Source of the DNA: Tateyamaria sp.
GTDB taxonomy: Bacteria > Pseudomonadota > Alphaproteobacteria > Rhodobacterales > Rhodobacteraceae
Direction: 5' to 3'
Assembly (NCBI GenBank): GCA_018668195.1
Contig: JABITU010000179.1
Span: 1 to 7,469 of the forward strand
Length of the DNA stretch: 7,469 bases
The translations under genes and the position numbers were made by a program. The notes beneath the pieces were generated by a model. It searched no databases. It had not been told where the DNA came from and was given only the letters and a program-made list of their open reading frames with translations. Below, piece by piece: positions 1-6,504 of this stretch. Position 1 is the stretch's first letter, and the number at the start of each line of letters is the position of its first letter.

Positions 1-60
1 AAAGTGGGCTCGATGCAGCCGTTCGCTCCGAAGATCACTAGGTCCAGTTTGAGCAGTTAG
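1..60 (+). pseudogene. Possible C-terminal coding remnant in the left arm
   Basis: Frame 1 is open from the window edge to TAG at 58-60 and reads KVGSMQPFAPKITRSSLSS. The inverted counterpart in the right arm, aligned base for base without gaps over the first 37 bases, reads KEGSLTPFLAKVIEV in the same frame. K, GS, PF and K are shared, and two of the base changes within the shared residues are silent third-position changes. This suggests the tail of a gene, perhaps a transposase, that extends beyond the left edge. It is short and I do not recognise the protein. Confidence 0.3.
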
Positions 61-122
61 CACATCTTATAGCGCTCGTGGACCATATGGTGGCCTCCTG
101 CATCAGACAACAATGAATATCG
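49..122 (+). repeat. Left core arm of the inverted repeat
   Basis: 74 bases whose reverse complement recurs at 223-296 with two mismatches (positions 69 and 74). It contains the 10-base palindrome ACCATATGGT (82-91). No ribosome site or plausible gene start lies in it. Confidence 0.9.
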
Positions 123-222
123 TTTGATATCAGGTGTGTAACTGCAGCTGACTTAGGATAGTGGTGCCCCCACACGGAGGTTGGTTCCCTAGTACGGCAT
201 CAGTCAACACACCGAAATCAAG

Positions 223-296
223 CGATATTCATTGTTGTCTGATGCAGGAGGCCACCATATGGTCCACGAGTGCTAGAAGATGTGCTAACTGCTCAA
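223..296 (-). repeat. Right core arm of the inverted repeat
   Basis: Reverse-complement partner of 49-122 (72 of 74 bases). Such a long near-identical pair either exchanged sequence recently or comes from two recent copies, whereas the flanks of the same arms have diverged far more. Confidence 0.9.
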
Positions 297-297
297 C

Positions 298-393
298 TTA
301 TACCTCGATGACCTTTGCCAGAAACGGAGTCAGGGAGCCTTCTTTACCAAATGCCGTCCTGCAGCATTCCGCATGAGCAGAAAATTCCGTCTG
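298..393 (-). pseudogene. Possible C-terminal coding remnant in the right arm
   Basis: On the minus strand this frame is open for 31 codons between a TAG at 394-396 and a TAA at 298-300, ending in FGKEGSLTPFLAKVIEV. It aligns in frame with the left-arm fragment at 1-60. There is no start codon and the upstream stop cuts it off, so if it is coding it is a degraded fragment. The product is not recognised. Confidence 0.25.
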
Positions 394-592
394 CTAATAC
401 CGATTCTAAGCCGACATTTGTTACAATGATCGGCGTTGCTGAGCATCCTCCCCGAAGCGGACGTTGGAGACGCTGCGAATGCCAGAATTTTACCTGACCT
501 TACGTGCATCATGTGCTTCACTGTCAACGATGGCAGATATGGTGTAATTGCGAATTACGGACCGTAGCGGCAGAGTGGCTTGAGCATCACAA
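346..592. other. Region downstream of the operon with no identifiable gene
   Basis: About 250 bases between the inverted repeat and the last operon gene. Short open frames exist on both strands, but none has a ribosome site, family resemblance or sensible composition. I see no tRNA, no GC-rich hairpin followed by a T-run on either strand, and no tandem repeats. Two related short segments, AAGCCGACATTTG at 409-421 and AAGCGGACGTTGG at 455-467, may be traces of dispersed intergenic sequence. Confidence 0.6.
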
Positions 593-1717
593 TCAAACCC
601 TTACCCACGCTGCATTTCGCGCCGACGATCGAATACAAGCGTCAATAAACTCGACACCTTTTAACCCATCCAAAATCGTTGGATAAATGACCTCATCGGC
701 CAGTTCGCGGCCCTCACGGCGCGCAACAATCGCATCTGCGGCCTCGCTGTAGATATTCGCAAAACCCTCAAGATACCCTTCTGGATGGCCTGGCGGGACA
801 CGGCTGAGTCTTGCGGCAGCGTCCCCGGCGCCAGACCCATTGCGCGTGATCAATCGTTTGGGTTCACCAAAGGGCGTGTGCCACAGATAGTTAGGATCTT
901 CCTGTGCCCACTCTAGACCACCAGTTTCGCCATAGACCCGAATGCGCAAGGCATTTTCATTGCCAGGGGCAACCTGAGAGCACCACAACATCCCTTTGGC
1001 CCCGCCTTCAAAACGCAACATTACATGACCGTTGTCATCAACCTGTCGGCCGGGGACAAAGGCATCCAGATCAGCCGCAAGGCTTTCAACTTCTAATCCT
1101 GTTACAAACCGCGCTAGGTTATGTGCGTGGGTTCCAATATCCCCCGTCGATCCGCCTGCACCGGAGCGTGCAGGGTCCGTACGCCATTCGGCCTGTTTGA
1201 AGTCTTCGTGCTGGGTCAACCAATCTTGCGGGTATTCAACCTGTACCACGCGGATTTTTCCAATCTCTCCACGTGCCACCATTTCACGCGCCTGGCGCAC
1301 CATCGGATAGCCGGTATAATTGTGTGTCAGAATAAACAGCGCATCAGTGCGCTCGACCGCTTTGGCCAGTTTTCGGGCATCTGCTAGTGTTGATGTCAAA
1401 GGTTTGTCACAGATCACATGGATGCCGCGTTTGAGAAACTCGCGTGCGGCAGCGTAGTGCATATGGTTCGGCGTCACGATAGAGACTGCCTCGATCCCAT
1501 TCTCCAGTTGTGCCTCGCGTATAGCCATCTGTTTGAAATCGTCATAGATCCGCGCGATCCCCAATGCCTGCCCAGAGGCTTGCGCTTTTTCCGGGGTAGA
1601 GGACAGCGCTCCCGCAACCAGTTCGTACCGGTCATCTATGCGGCTTGCAATCCGATGTACCCCACCGATAAAGGCGTCGTTGCCGCCTCCCACCATACCC
1701 AAACTTATCCGTGTCAT
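593..1717 (-). CDS. Gfo/Idh/MocA-family NAD(P)-dependent oxidoreductase
   Basis: 374-residue cytoplasmic dehydrogenase. The N-terminal Rossmann fold (about 1-130) opens with the glycine-rich GMVGGGNDAFIG (7-18) and contains CDKP (103-106), the family's EKP-type motif with catalytic K105. The C-terminal beta-sheet domain (about 135-374) carries GDIGTHAHN, where D193 and H197 match the catalytic Asp and His of the inositol dehydrogenase type. Enzymes of this family oxidise or reduce a sugar or cyclitol hydroxyl or keto group with NAD(H) or NADP(H). The ATG overlaps the isomerase stop by one base (TAATG), with a modest GGGGA site 7 bases upstream, so translation is probably coupled. It is the last gene of the operon in this window; the frame ends cleanly at a TGA with no sign of damage. 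The substrate cannot be inferred from these motifs. Confidence 0.93.
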   Translation of the reverse strand: MTRISLGMVGGGNDAFIGGVHRIASRIDDRYELVAGALSSTPEKAQASGQALGIARIYDDFKQMAIREAQLENGIEAVSIVTPNHMHYAAAREFLKRGIHVICDKPLTSTLADARKLAKAVERTDALFILTHNYTGYPMVRQAREMVARGEIGKIRVVQVEYPQDWLTQHEDFKQAEWRTDPARSGAGGSTGDIGTHAHNLARFVTGLEVESLAADLDAFVPGRQVDDNGHVMLRFEGGAKGMLWCSQVAPGNENALRIRVYGETGGLEWAQEDPNYLWHTPFGEPKRLITRNGSGAGDAAARLSRVPPGHPEGYLEGFANIYSEAADAIVARREGRELADEVIYPTILDGLKGVEFIDACIRSSARNAAWVRV

Positions 1718-2772
1718 TATGATATCCCCAGCATGGTCCGGTTCGCAGCCTCATCCGTGCCACCATCGGCAAAATCATCGAATGCGCGTTCGGTCACGCG
1801 AATTATGTGGTCTTTGACAAATTGCGCGCCCTCGCGCGCGCCGTCTTCGGGGTGCTTGATGCAACATTCCCATTCCACCACGGCCCACCCATCGAAATCC
1901 ATGGCTGAGAATTTAGAAAAGATTGCCTTGAAATCAACCTGTCCATCGCCCAGCGACCGAAACCGTCCTGCACGGTCCACCCAGGGCTGATACCCGGAAT
2001 AGACGCCTTGACGACCGGTCGGATTGAACTCTGCATCTTTGACGTGGAACATCTTGATGCGATCTTTATAGATATCGATATTGTCGAGATAATCCAGACA
2101 CTGTAAGACGTAGTGCGACGGGTCGTATAACATGTTGCACCGCGTGTGATTGTCGACACGCTCAAGGAACATCTCAAATGTTACCCCATCGTGCAGGTCT
2201 TCTCCAGGGTGGATTTCATAGCAGATGTTGACGTCGTTCTCGTCAGCGTGATCCAGAATGGGACGCCAGCGTTTCGCCAGCTCATCAAAGGCGGTCTCTA
2301 TCAATCCGGCCGGGCGTTGCGGCCATGGATAGACATAGGGCCAGGCCAATGCGCCAGAGAATGACGCGTGGTTTTTGATGCCTAAATTAGCAGAGGCTGA
2401 GATCGCCTTCATCACTTGATCCACGGCCCATTCTTGCCGTGCCGCTGGATTGCCGTGCACGGAAGGATCCGCAAATCCATCAAAGGCAGCGTCATAGGCC
2501 GGGTGTACAGCGACAAGCTGACCTTGCAGGTGCGTAGATAGTTCCGTCACCTCCACTCCGTTGGCGACCGCTTGACCTTTGAATTCATCGCAATAATCTT
2601 TGCTTGTTGCCGCCTTGGCCAGATCAAACAGGCGCACGTCCCAGCTTGGCACCTGCACGCCATTATAGCCGCAATCGGCCGCCCACTTGGTAATCGCGTC
2701 CCATGAATTAAAAGGGGTTTCGTCACCTGCAAATTGCGCCAGAAATAGCGCGGGGCCTTTTATGGTTTTCAT
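1717..2772 (-). CDS. TIM-barrel sugar phosphate isomerase/epimerase (xylose isomerase-like, AP endonuclease 2 superfamily)
   Basis: 351 residues, with no signal peptide or membrane segment, so cytoplasmic. Members of this superfamily are metal-dependent TIM barrels that isomerise or epimerise sugars and keto-sugars, or dehydrate inosose. The expected metal ligands sit at the ends of successive strands: E186 in CYEIHPGED, D217 in YDPSH, H243 in MFHVKD and E300 in VVEWE; H188 and H220 are probable substrate-side histidines. It is longer than the 260-290 residues of compact members. Its ATG overlaps the regulator stop (ATGA), with AGGA 6 bases upstream, and its stop shares one base with the oxidoreductase start. 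Pairing with a Gfo/Idh/MocA enzyme is common in catabolism of inositols, keto-glycosides and unusual sugars, so the two probably act on one pathway. Exact reaction unknown. Confidence 0.9.
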   Translation of the reverse strand: MKTIKGPALFLAQFAGDETPFNSWDAITKWAADCGYNGVQVPSWDVRLFDLAKAATSKDYCDEFKGQAVANGVEVTELSTHLQGQLVAVHPAYDAAFDGFADPSVHGNPAARQEWAVDQVMKAISASANLGIKNHASFSGALAWPYVYPWPQRPAGLIETAFDELAKRWRPILDHADENDVNICYEIHPGEDLHDGVTFEMFLERVDNHTRCNMLYDPSHYVLQCLDYLDNIDIYKDRIKMFHVKDAEFNPTGRQGVYSGYQPWVDRAGRFRSLGDGQVDFKAIFSKFSAMDFDGWAVVEWECCIKHPEDGAREGAQFVKDHIIRVTERAFDDFADGGTDEAANRTMLGIS

Positions 2773-3851
2773 GTGTAATCCTCTCTATTTCCCTCATGTG
2801 AGAGGGGCATGTTTTCCTTTAGGTAGATGTCAATGCGGATGCGTTCCTGTGCTTTATTGATGGGCAGGCTGTCGCAGTTGGCGCGCATTATGCGTACGGC
2901 GCTGCGCACTAGATGGCCTGAATCTTGACTGATGATGGCATCAAATAACCCGCCACTAAGGGCGTCGCTCGACAATTGTGTCAATTCATGCGCAACGACC
3001 ACGGGCCGGACGGGTAGTGTTTTGAGATCGAGAAAAGTCAATAATCCTTCGTTACCGGCAGCGGACGAGTAGATACCAATGATGGCTGAGTTTTCGCTAA
3101 ATATCTCCAGCAGCAAACGTTCAATCAGTTCAGGATCATCGCGCCCCTCCAAAGAAGCGAGCGCTTTCAAATTGGGAAAGTCGCGCGTCATCACCTCATC
3201 AAAGCCAAGCCGCCGTTCCAGATGGTCGCGGGCCAGCATAGACCCTGTAAGTACAAGAATGCTGCCCTCTTGGGGTCCAACAAACCGTCCTAATAATTGC
3301 GCCGCCGTGCGCCCCGCAGCCACGTTATCAACGCCGACATATTGGTCCCGCTCGGAGCTTGGTATATCGGCTACAAGTGACACAACCGTCACGCCAGTGG
3401 CTTTCAGATAGGTGATAGAGTCCCGGACAGACGGCGTTTCAGGGCCAAAGATCGCGACCCCATCCACCTTTGACGCATCAATCTGAGTAATTGCTTCGGC
3501 CAACGCAACGGGATCAAATGCCGCCACGCGCACAAAGGACAGGCGAGTACGTTCACGGCGAAGGGCAATTCCAAGCTGCTGGATTTGCCATTCCAGCGAC
3601 GTGATGAATTCATTGCTATTTGACGGCAGGATGAACACAAAATTGTAAACACGACCACGCGCCAAATTTGCTGCCGCCGTGTCACGAACATAGCCTAGAT
3701 CAGCAATCGCCTGATGGACCTTTTTAACCGTTGATTCTCGGACACCGGGGCGCGCGTTCAGAACCCGGTCTACAGTCGCTAAGCTAACTTGCGCGACACG
3801 GGCAATGTCGTTGATTGTAGGAGAAAGACGTGAAGCTTGGTCTTGAGTCAT
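2769..3851 (-). CDS. LacI-family transcriptional regulator
   Basis: 360-residue cytoplasmic repressor-type protein. The N-terminal LacI helix-turn-helix spans about 12-37 (TINDIARVAQVS then LATVDRVLNARPGV), with a hinge-helix region around 57-66, followed by a periplasmic-binding-protein-like effector domain (about 68-340) carrying the usual YVGVDN-AAGRTAA segment near residue 170. The recognition helix reads ATVDRVLN where most family members have ATVSRVLN. I chose the ATG at 3851: it has a GAGGA site 4 bases upstream and gives a normal LacI N-terminus. An in-frame TTG at 3896 would add 15 atypical residues overlapping the kinase. The kinase stop is 19 bases upstream, and the isomerase start overlaps this stop as ATGA. 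It probably controls this operon in response to a sugar or sugar phosphate, but no operator is visible and the promoter is outside the window. Confidence 0.93.
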   Translation of the reverse strand: MTQDQASRLSPTINDIARVAQVSLATVDRVLNARPGVRESTVKKVHQAIADLGYVRDTAAANLARGRVYNFVFILPSNSNEFITSLEWQIQQLGIALRRERTRLSFVRVAAFDPVALAEAITQIDASKVDGVAIFGPETPSVRDSITYLKATGVTVVSLVADIPSSERDQYVGVDNVAAGRTAAQLLGRFVGPQEGSILVLTGSMLARDHLERRLGFDEVMTRDFPNLKALASLEGRDDPELIERLLLEIFSENSAIIGIYSSAAGNEGLLTFLDLKTLPVRPVVVAHELTQLSSDALSGGLFDAIISQDSGHLVRSAVRIMRANCDSLPINKAQERIRIDIYLKENMPLSHEGNREDYT

Positions 3852-3855
3852 CGGG

Positions 3856-3860
3856 TCCTC
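3856..3860 (-). promoter_or_regulatory. Ribosome binding site deciding the start of the LacI-type regulator
   Basis: GAGGA on the minus strand, 4 bases before the ATG at 3851, within the 19-base gap after the kinase stop. It favours this ATG over the upstream TTG at 3896. Confidence 0.6.
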
Positions 3861-3870
3861 GCCTGTGGGG

Positions 3871-5496
3871 TCAGATGGATTTGGCCAAACCCTCAAATAG
3901 ACGCGCGACAGCCTCTGCTCCGGGATCGTTGTGACCTATTAGATTCTCTTCCGGGACGTATGAGGCGCGACCCGCCTTTGCACGGCCCATAGACGCGGTT
4001 TGCGTTGCACCTTCGCGGGCCTGCGTCGCTGCACTTGCAATGCCATCAGGCAAAGCCTGCAACGCAGGCTCAAGCGCGTCGATCATAGTGCGGTCCCCTC
4101 TGACAGCACCGCCAACCTGACTGATCCGCTCCAACCCTGCAAGCAGTGCCTTGGGAATAGGCTTACCGCTGGCGCAGGCATCACCCGCCGCGCCAAAAAA
4201 GATGGCAAGGAGCACACCGGAGGAGCCGCCCATAGTCTGGCTTAATTCATCCCCTATCGCGCGAAAAAGCTGGGTGGGATCAGCAAGTGGAAGCCCGTCA
4301 AAAGATCCTTTCATGGCCTGTGCAGCACCTGACAAGGTACTGCCAGTATCACCATCGCCAGATTTGGCATCCAGCGCGTTCAGGTCGCTCTCCGCTGCAA
4401 TCAACAGATCGCAACATTGATCCAAAAGCGCACGCGTTTTTGCGTTGTCCGACGGGATTGGTTTGATCGGTGATAAGCCATCGGGCAGTGGCTGAAGGCG
4501 TGCAGCGGCGATCTTGCGCATTCCCGGCCAAGCAGCAAGCGCCACGGGCAGTTCCAGATGCGCCATGTTTCCTTCTGTGAGCGGCAATACCGAAACGGAA
4601 AAGCCATGCATATTCAGCGAGGTCATCATCGGTGCAGGGCCAATGATGTGGCTGATATTTGTGGCCCATTTGGAGGTCACTAGTTCATGGGCAAGGACAG
4701 ACATTTCAAGCGGCGTGGTCGATCCCAGATTGTTCAGAATGGCAACATAAGAGCATTCCTCAAGGCGAGAACTGAGTTTTTCCAATACCTGATCCATGGC
4801 TTTTTTGGCACCCTCAAAAGCAACCTGTTCGACACCTGCTTCGCCATGAATACCCAAGCCAAGTTCGGCCATTCCGGGAGCTATCCGATCTTCTTTGACA
4901 GACCCCGGCACGGTGCAAGTATCAAGCGACATTCCGATCGATGCCATATCTTTGATGGCAGCCTTTGCCGCGTCTGTCACCGAATCCAGATCGGCCCCAT
5001 CTTCAGCCAAGGCGCCCGCTATTTTATGCACAAATAGTGTGCCTGCCACACCACGCGGCTGCGGCAAGTGCGGCAGTGCGATGTCATCATCCACAACCAA
5101 CATGGAAACTTTCAAGCCAAATGCCCGCGCCCGCTCGGCCGCTAAGCCATAATTCAGTCGATCACCGGTGTAATTTTTAACGATCAGGAGGCACCCCATC
5201 TGGCCCGTCACTGCAAGGATCGCAGCAAAAACCGCATCAACAGAAGGAGACGCAAAAACCTCACCACACACAGCAGCCGTCAGCATACCCGCGCCAACAA
5301 ATCCCGCATGGGCAGGCTCATGCCCAGATCCACCACCAGAGATCAGCGCCACTTTGGACCTATCCCAATCACTGCGTAACACAACCTTGATATGCGGATA
5401 ACCGTCCAACCGCGTCAGCGTACCACCTGAGGTTTCAAGCAAACCATCGATCGCATCGGTGACAAGGGTTTCTTTGGCATTGATAAACTGGTTCAT
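3871..5496 (-). CDS. Single-chain ATP-dependent dihydroxyacetone kinase family protein (DhaK-DhaL fusion)
   Basis: 541 residues, close to the roughly 550 of single-chain ATP-type dihydroxyacetone kinases and unlike the split PEP-dependent DhaKLM system. The DhaK half (about 1-330) binds the ketose: GGGSGHEP (54-61, with H59), NYTGDRLN (D112) and GIHGEAG with H217, the histidine that in this family forms a hemiaminal with the substrate. The DhaL half (about 350-541) binds ATP-Mg: DAKSGDGDTGSTL with D376, D381 and D383, GGSSG (423-427), then GRASYV and the DPGA motif near the end. Expected reaction is phosphorylation of dihydroxyacetone to DHAP. The same fold also includes kinases for L- and D-erythrulose, so a C4 or branched ketose is possible. 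The ATG has a strong AAGGAG site 8 bases upstream that overlaps the preceding stop. The setting after importer ATPases suggests a kinase for the imported compound or its breakdown product. Confidence 0.93.
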   Translation of the reverse strand: MNQFINAKETLVTDAIDGLLETSGGTLTRLDGYPHIKVVLRSDWDRSKVALISGGGSGHEPAHAGFVGAGMLTAAVCGEVFASPSVDAVFAAILAVTGQMGCLLIVKNYTGDRLNYGLAAERARAFGLKVSMLVVDDDIALPHLPQPRGVAGTLFVHKIAGALAEDGADLDSVTDAAKAAIKDMASIGMSLDTCTVPGSVKEDRIAPGMAELGLGIHGEAGVEQVAFEGAKKAMDQVLEKLSSRLEECSYVAILNNLGSTTPLEMSVLAHELVTSKWATNISHIIGPAPMMTSLNMHGFSVSVLPLTEGNMAHLELPVALAAWPGMRKIAAARLQPLPDGLSPIKPIPSDNAKTRALLDQCCDLLIAAESDLNALDAKSGDGDTGSTLSGAAQAMKGSFDGLPLADPTQLFRAIGDELSQTMGGSSGVLLAIFFGAAGDACASGKPIPKALLAGLERISQVGGAVRGDRTMIDALEPALQALPDGIASAATQAREGATQTASMGRAKAGRASYVPEENLIGHNDPGAEAVARLFEGLAKSI

Positions 5497-5504
5497 GAAA
5501 ATAT

Positions 5505-5510
5505 CTCCTT
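5505..5510 (-). promoter_or_regulatory. Strong ribosome binding site of the kinase gene
   Basis: AAGGAG on the minus strand, 8 bases before the kinase ATG at 5496. Its first two bases are the last two of the TAA stop of the preceding ATPase gene, so termination and reinitiation are coupled. It is the best Shine-Dalgarno match in the window, which may mean the kinase is made in excess of the ATPases. Confidence 0.75.
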
Positions 5511-6504
5511 AGCGGATGCGGTTGCCATTGACGTCAAAAAAAAGCGGATCTTTGGGCATGATCTTGATGGGAGTGCCCGGCTCATAGATCACCGTAGGGT
5601 TTGCGATGGTGGTAATCGCATGGCCTTTTACGATCAAATGCAGGCGGGTCTGATCCCCCAAATGTTCGATCCGTTGCACGTCGGCCGCCAGACCATCCCC
5701 TTGGCTGACATGCTCTGGACGCATGCCAATGTGGGTCGTCCCGCTTGGCGCATTCCCGAAGACGTCTACCGGCAGGATATTGATCCGCGGCAGTCCCAGC
5801 CGACCTGCAACGTAAATTGAATTTGGGTTCTCATAGATGTCACGTGGGGAGCCGAACTGCACCAATCGGCCTTCATTCAATACGCCCACATGGGTCGCCA
5901 TTGTCATTGCTTCGATCTGGTCGTGCGTCACATAAAGTAGCGTTGCACCAAGGCTGGCATGGATTCGCTTAAGTTCAACGCGCAAGTCGGTGCGCAATTT
6001 GGCATCCAGAGAACTGAGCGGTTCATCCATCAAATAAATTGTAGGATCGCGCACCAGCGCGCGGCCAATGGATACCCTTTGCATCTCACCACCCGATAAC
6101 GCTGTAGCTTTGTTGTCTAGCTTATGACTAATCTGAAGGACTTCGGCGACTTCGCTCACTTTGCGTTCAATCTCATCATCGGGGGCTCTGAGGATCGGGG
6201 ATTTGAGTGGAAACGCCAAATTATCCCTTACCGTGAGATGCGGATAAAGCGAATATTGCTGGAAGACCATTGCCATATCTCGCTGTGCAGGTGTCTCCTT
6301 TCCTACATTGCGTCCGTCCACCCAAATTTCGCCACTGTCGGCTTTTTCCAACCCTGAGATCAGACGCAGTGTCGTGGTTTTACCCGCGCCTGTTGGCCCC
6401 AAGAGTACAACAAAGGCCCCATCTGGTATGGTCATTGAGATGTCTTCCACCCCAATGTCTTTGCCAAATTTCTTGGACAGGTTTTTCAGTGTCACTTCAG
6501 CCAT
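5509..6504 (-). CDS. ABC transporter ATP-binding protein, CUT1/MalK-UgpC type (second of two)
   Basis: Complete 331-residue ATPase, normal length for the MalK/UgpC family. In order: Walker A GPTGAGKTT (residues 36-44), Q-loop around Q82 (VFQQYSLYPH), signature LSGGE (136-140), Walker B LMDEP with D160 and E161, D-loop SSLD, H-loop H194 (VTHDQ), then a TOBE-type C-terminal domain with RPEH. All catalytic motifs are intact. I chose the ATG at 6504 over an in-frame TTG two codons upstream (6510): a GAGGTG ribosome site lies 7 bases before the ATG but only 1 base before the TTG. The start overlaps the upstream ATPase stop by 8 bases, and the kinase gene begins 12 bases after its stop. Two adjacent, non-identical ATPases suggest a heterodimeric motor, as in the rhizobial glycerol importer GlpSTPQV, though this is inference. 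Substrate unknown. Confidence 0.95.
   Translation of the reverse strand: MAEVTLKNLSKKFGKDIGVEDISMTIPDGAFVVLLGPTGAGKTTTLRLISGLEKADSGEIWVDGRNVGKETPAQRDMAMVFQQYSLYPHLTVRDNLAFPLKSPILRAPDDEIERKVSEVAEVLQISHKLDNKATALSGGEMQRVSIGRALVRDPTIYLMDEPLSSLDAKLRTDLRVELKRIHASLGATLLYVTHDQIEAMTMATHVGVLNEGRLVQFGSPRDIYENPNSIYVAGRLGLPRINILPVDVFGNAPSGTTHIGMRPEHVSQGDGLAADVQRIEHLGDQTRLHLIVKGHAITTIANPTVIYEPGTPIKIMPKDPLFFDVNGNRIR

Larger units (their letters stand above)
1..345. repeat. Long imperfect inverted repeat, likely two facing ends of a mobile element
   Basis: Read outward from the centre, the two halves match in inverted orientation. The core is 49-122 against 223-296, 74 bases with only two mismatches (at 69 and 74), of which 75-122 and 223-270 are a perfect 48-base match. 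Inward, 123-144 against 201-222 match with a few substitutions and two compensating gaps. Outward, 1-48 against 297-345 match at about 60 percent with one gap. The matched arms are separated by about 56 poorly matched bases (145-200). The arm continues past the left edge of the window, so its true length is unknown. Tail-to-tail remnants of two related insertion sequences is the simplest reading; I do not recognise the family. Confidence 0.8.

Noticed and set aside
75..270. The 48-base perfect stem as a rho-independent terminator
   Set aside because: The arms are separated by 100 bases, the stem is not GC-rich and no T-run follows. A repeat of element ends explains it better.
161..376. Plus-strand open frame of 71 codons across the inverted repeat
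   Set aside because: It runs through the centre and one arm of the repeat, has no convincing ribosome site and no recognisable protein character.
330..527. Minus-strand open frame of 65 codons in the left region
   Set aside because: No family resemblance and no clear ribosome site. It is in a different frame from the conserved peptide tail at 298-393.
557..567. Short palindrome (TACGG-A-CCGTA) below the oxidoreductase stop as a terminator
   Set aside because: The loop would be a single base and there is no T-run on either side.
1418..1990. Plus-strand open frame of 190 codons
   Set aside because: It lies antisense across the oxidoreductase and isomerase genes, both well supported by motifs, so it is a shadow frame.
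1803..2177. Minus-strand open frame of 124 codons inside the isomerase gene
   Set aside because: It is an alternative frame of the isomerase with low-complexity, Ser/Thr/Arg-rich translation. The isomerase frame holds the metal-binding motifs.
3852..3896. Longer regulator starting at TTG 3896
   Set aside because: It would add 15 residues unlike LacI N-termini and overlap the kinase gene. The ATG at 3851 has a ribosome site.
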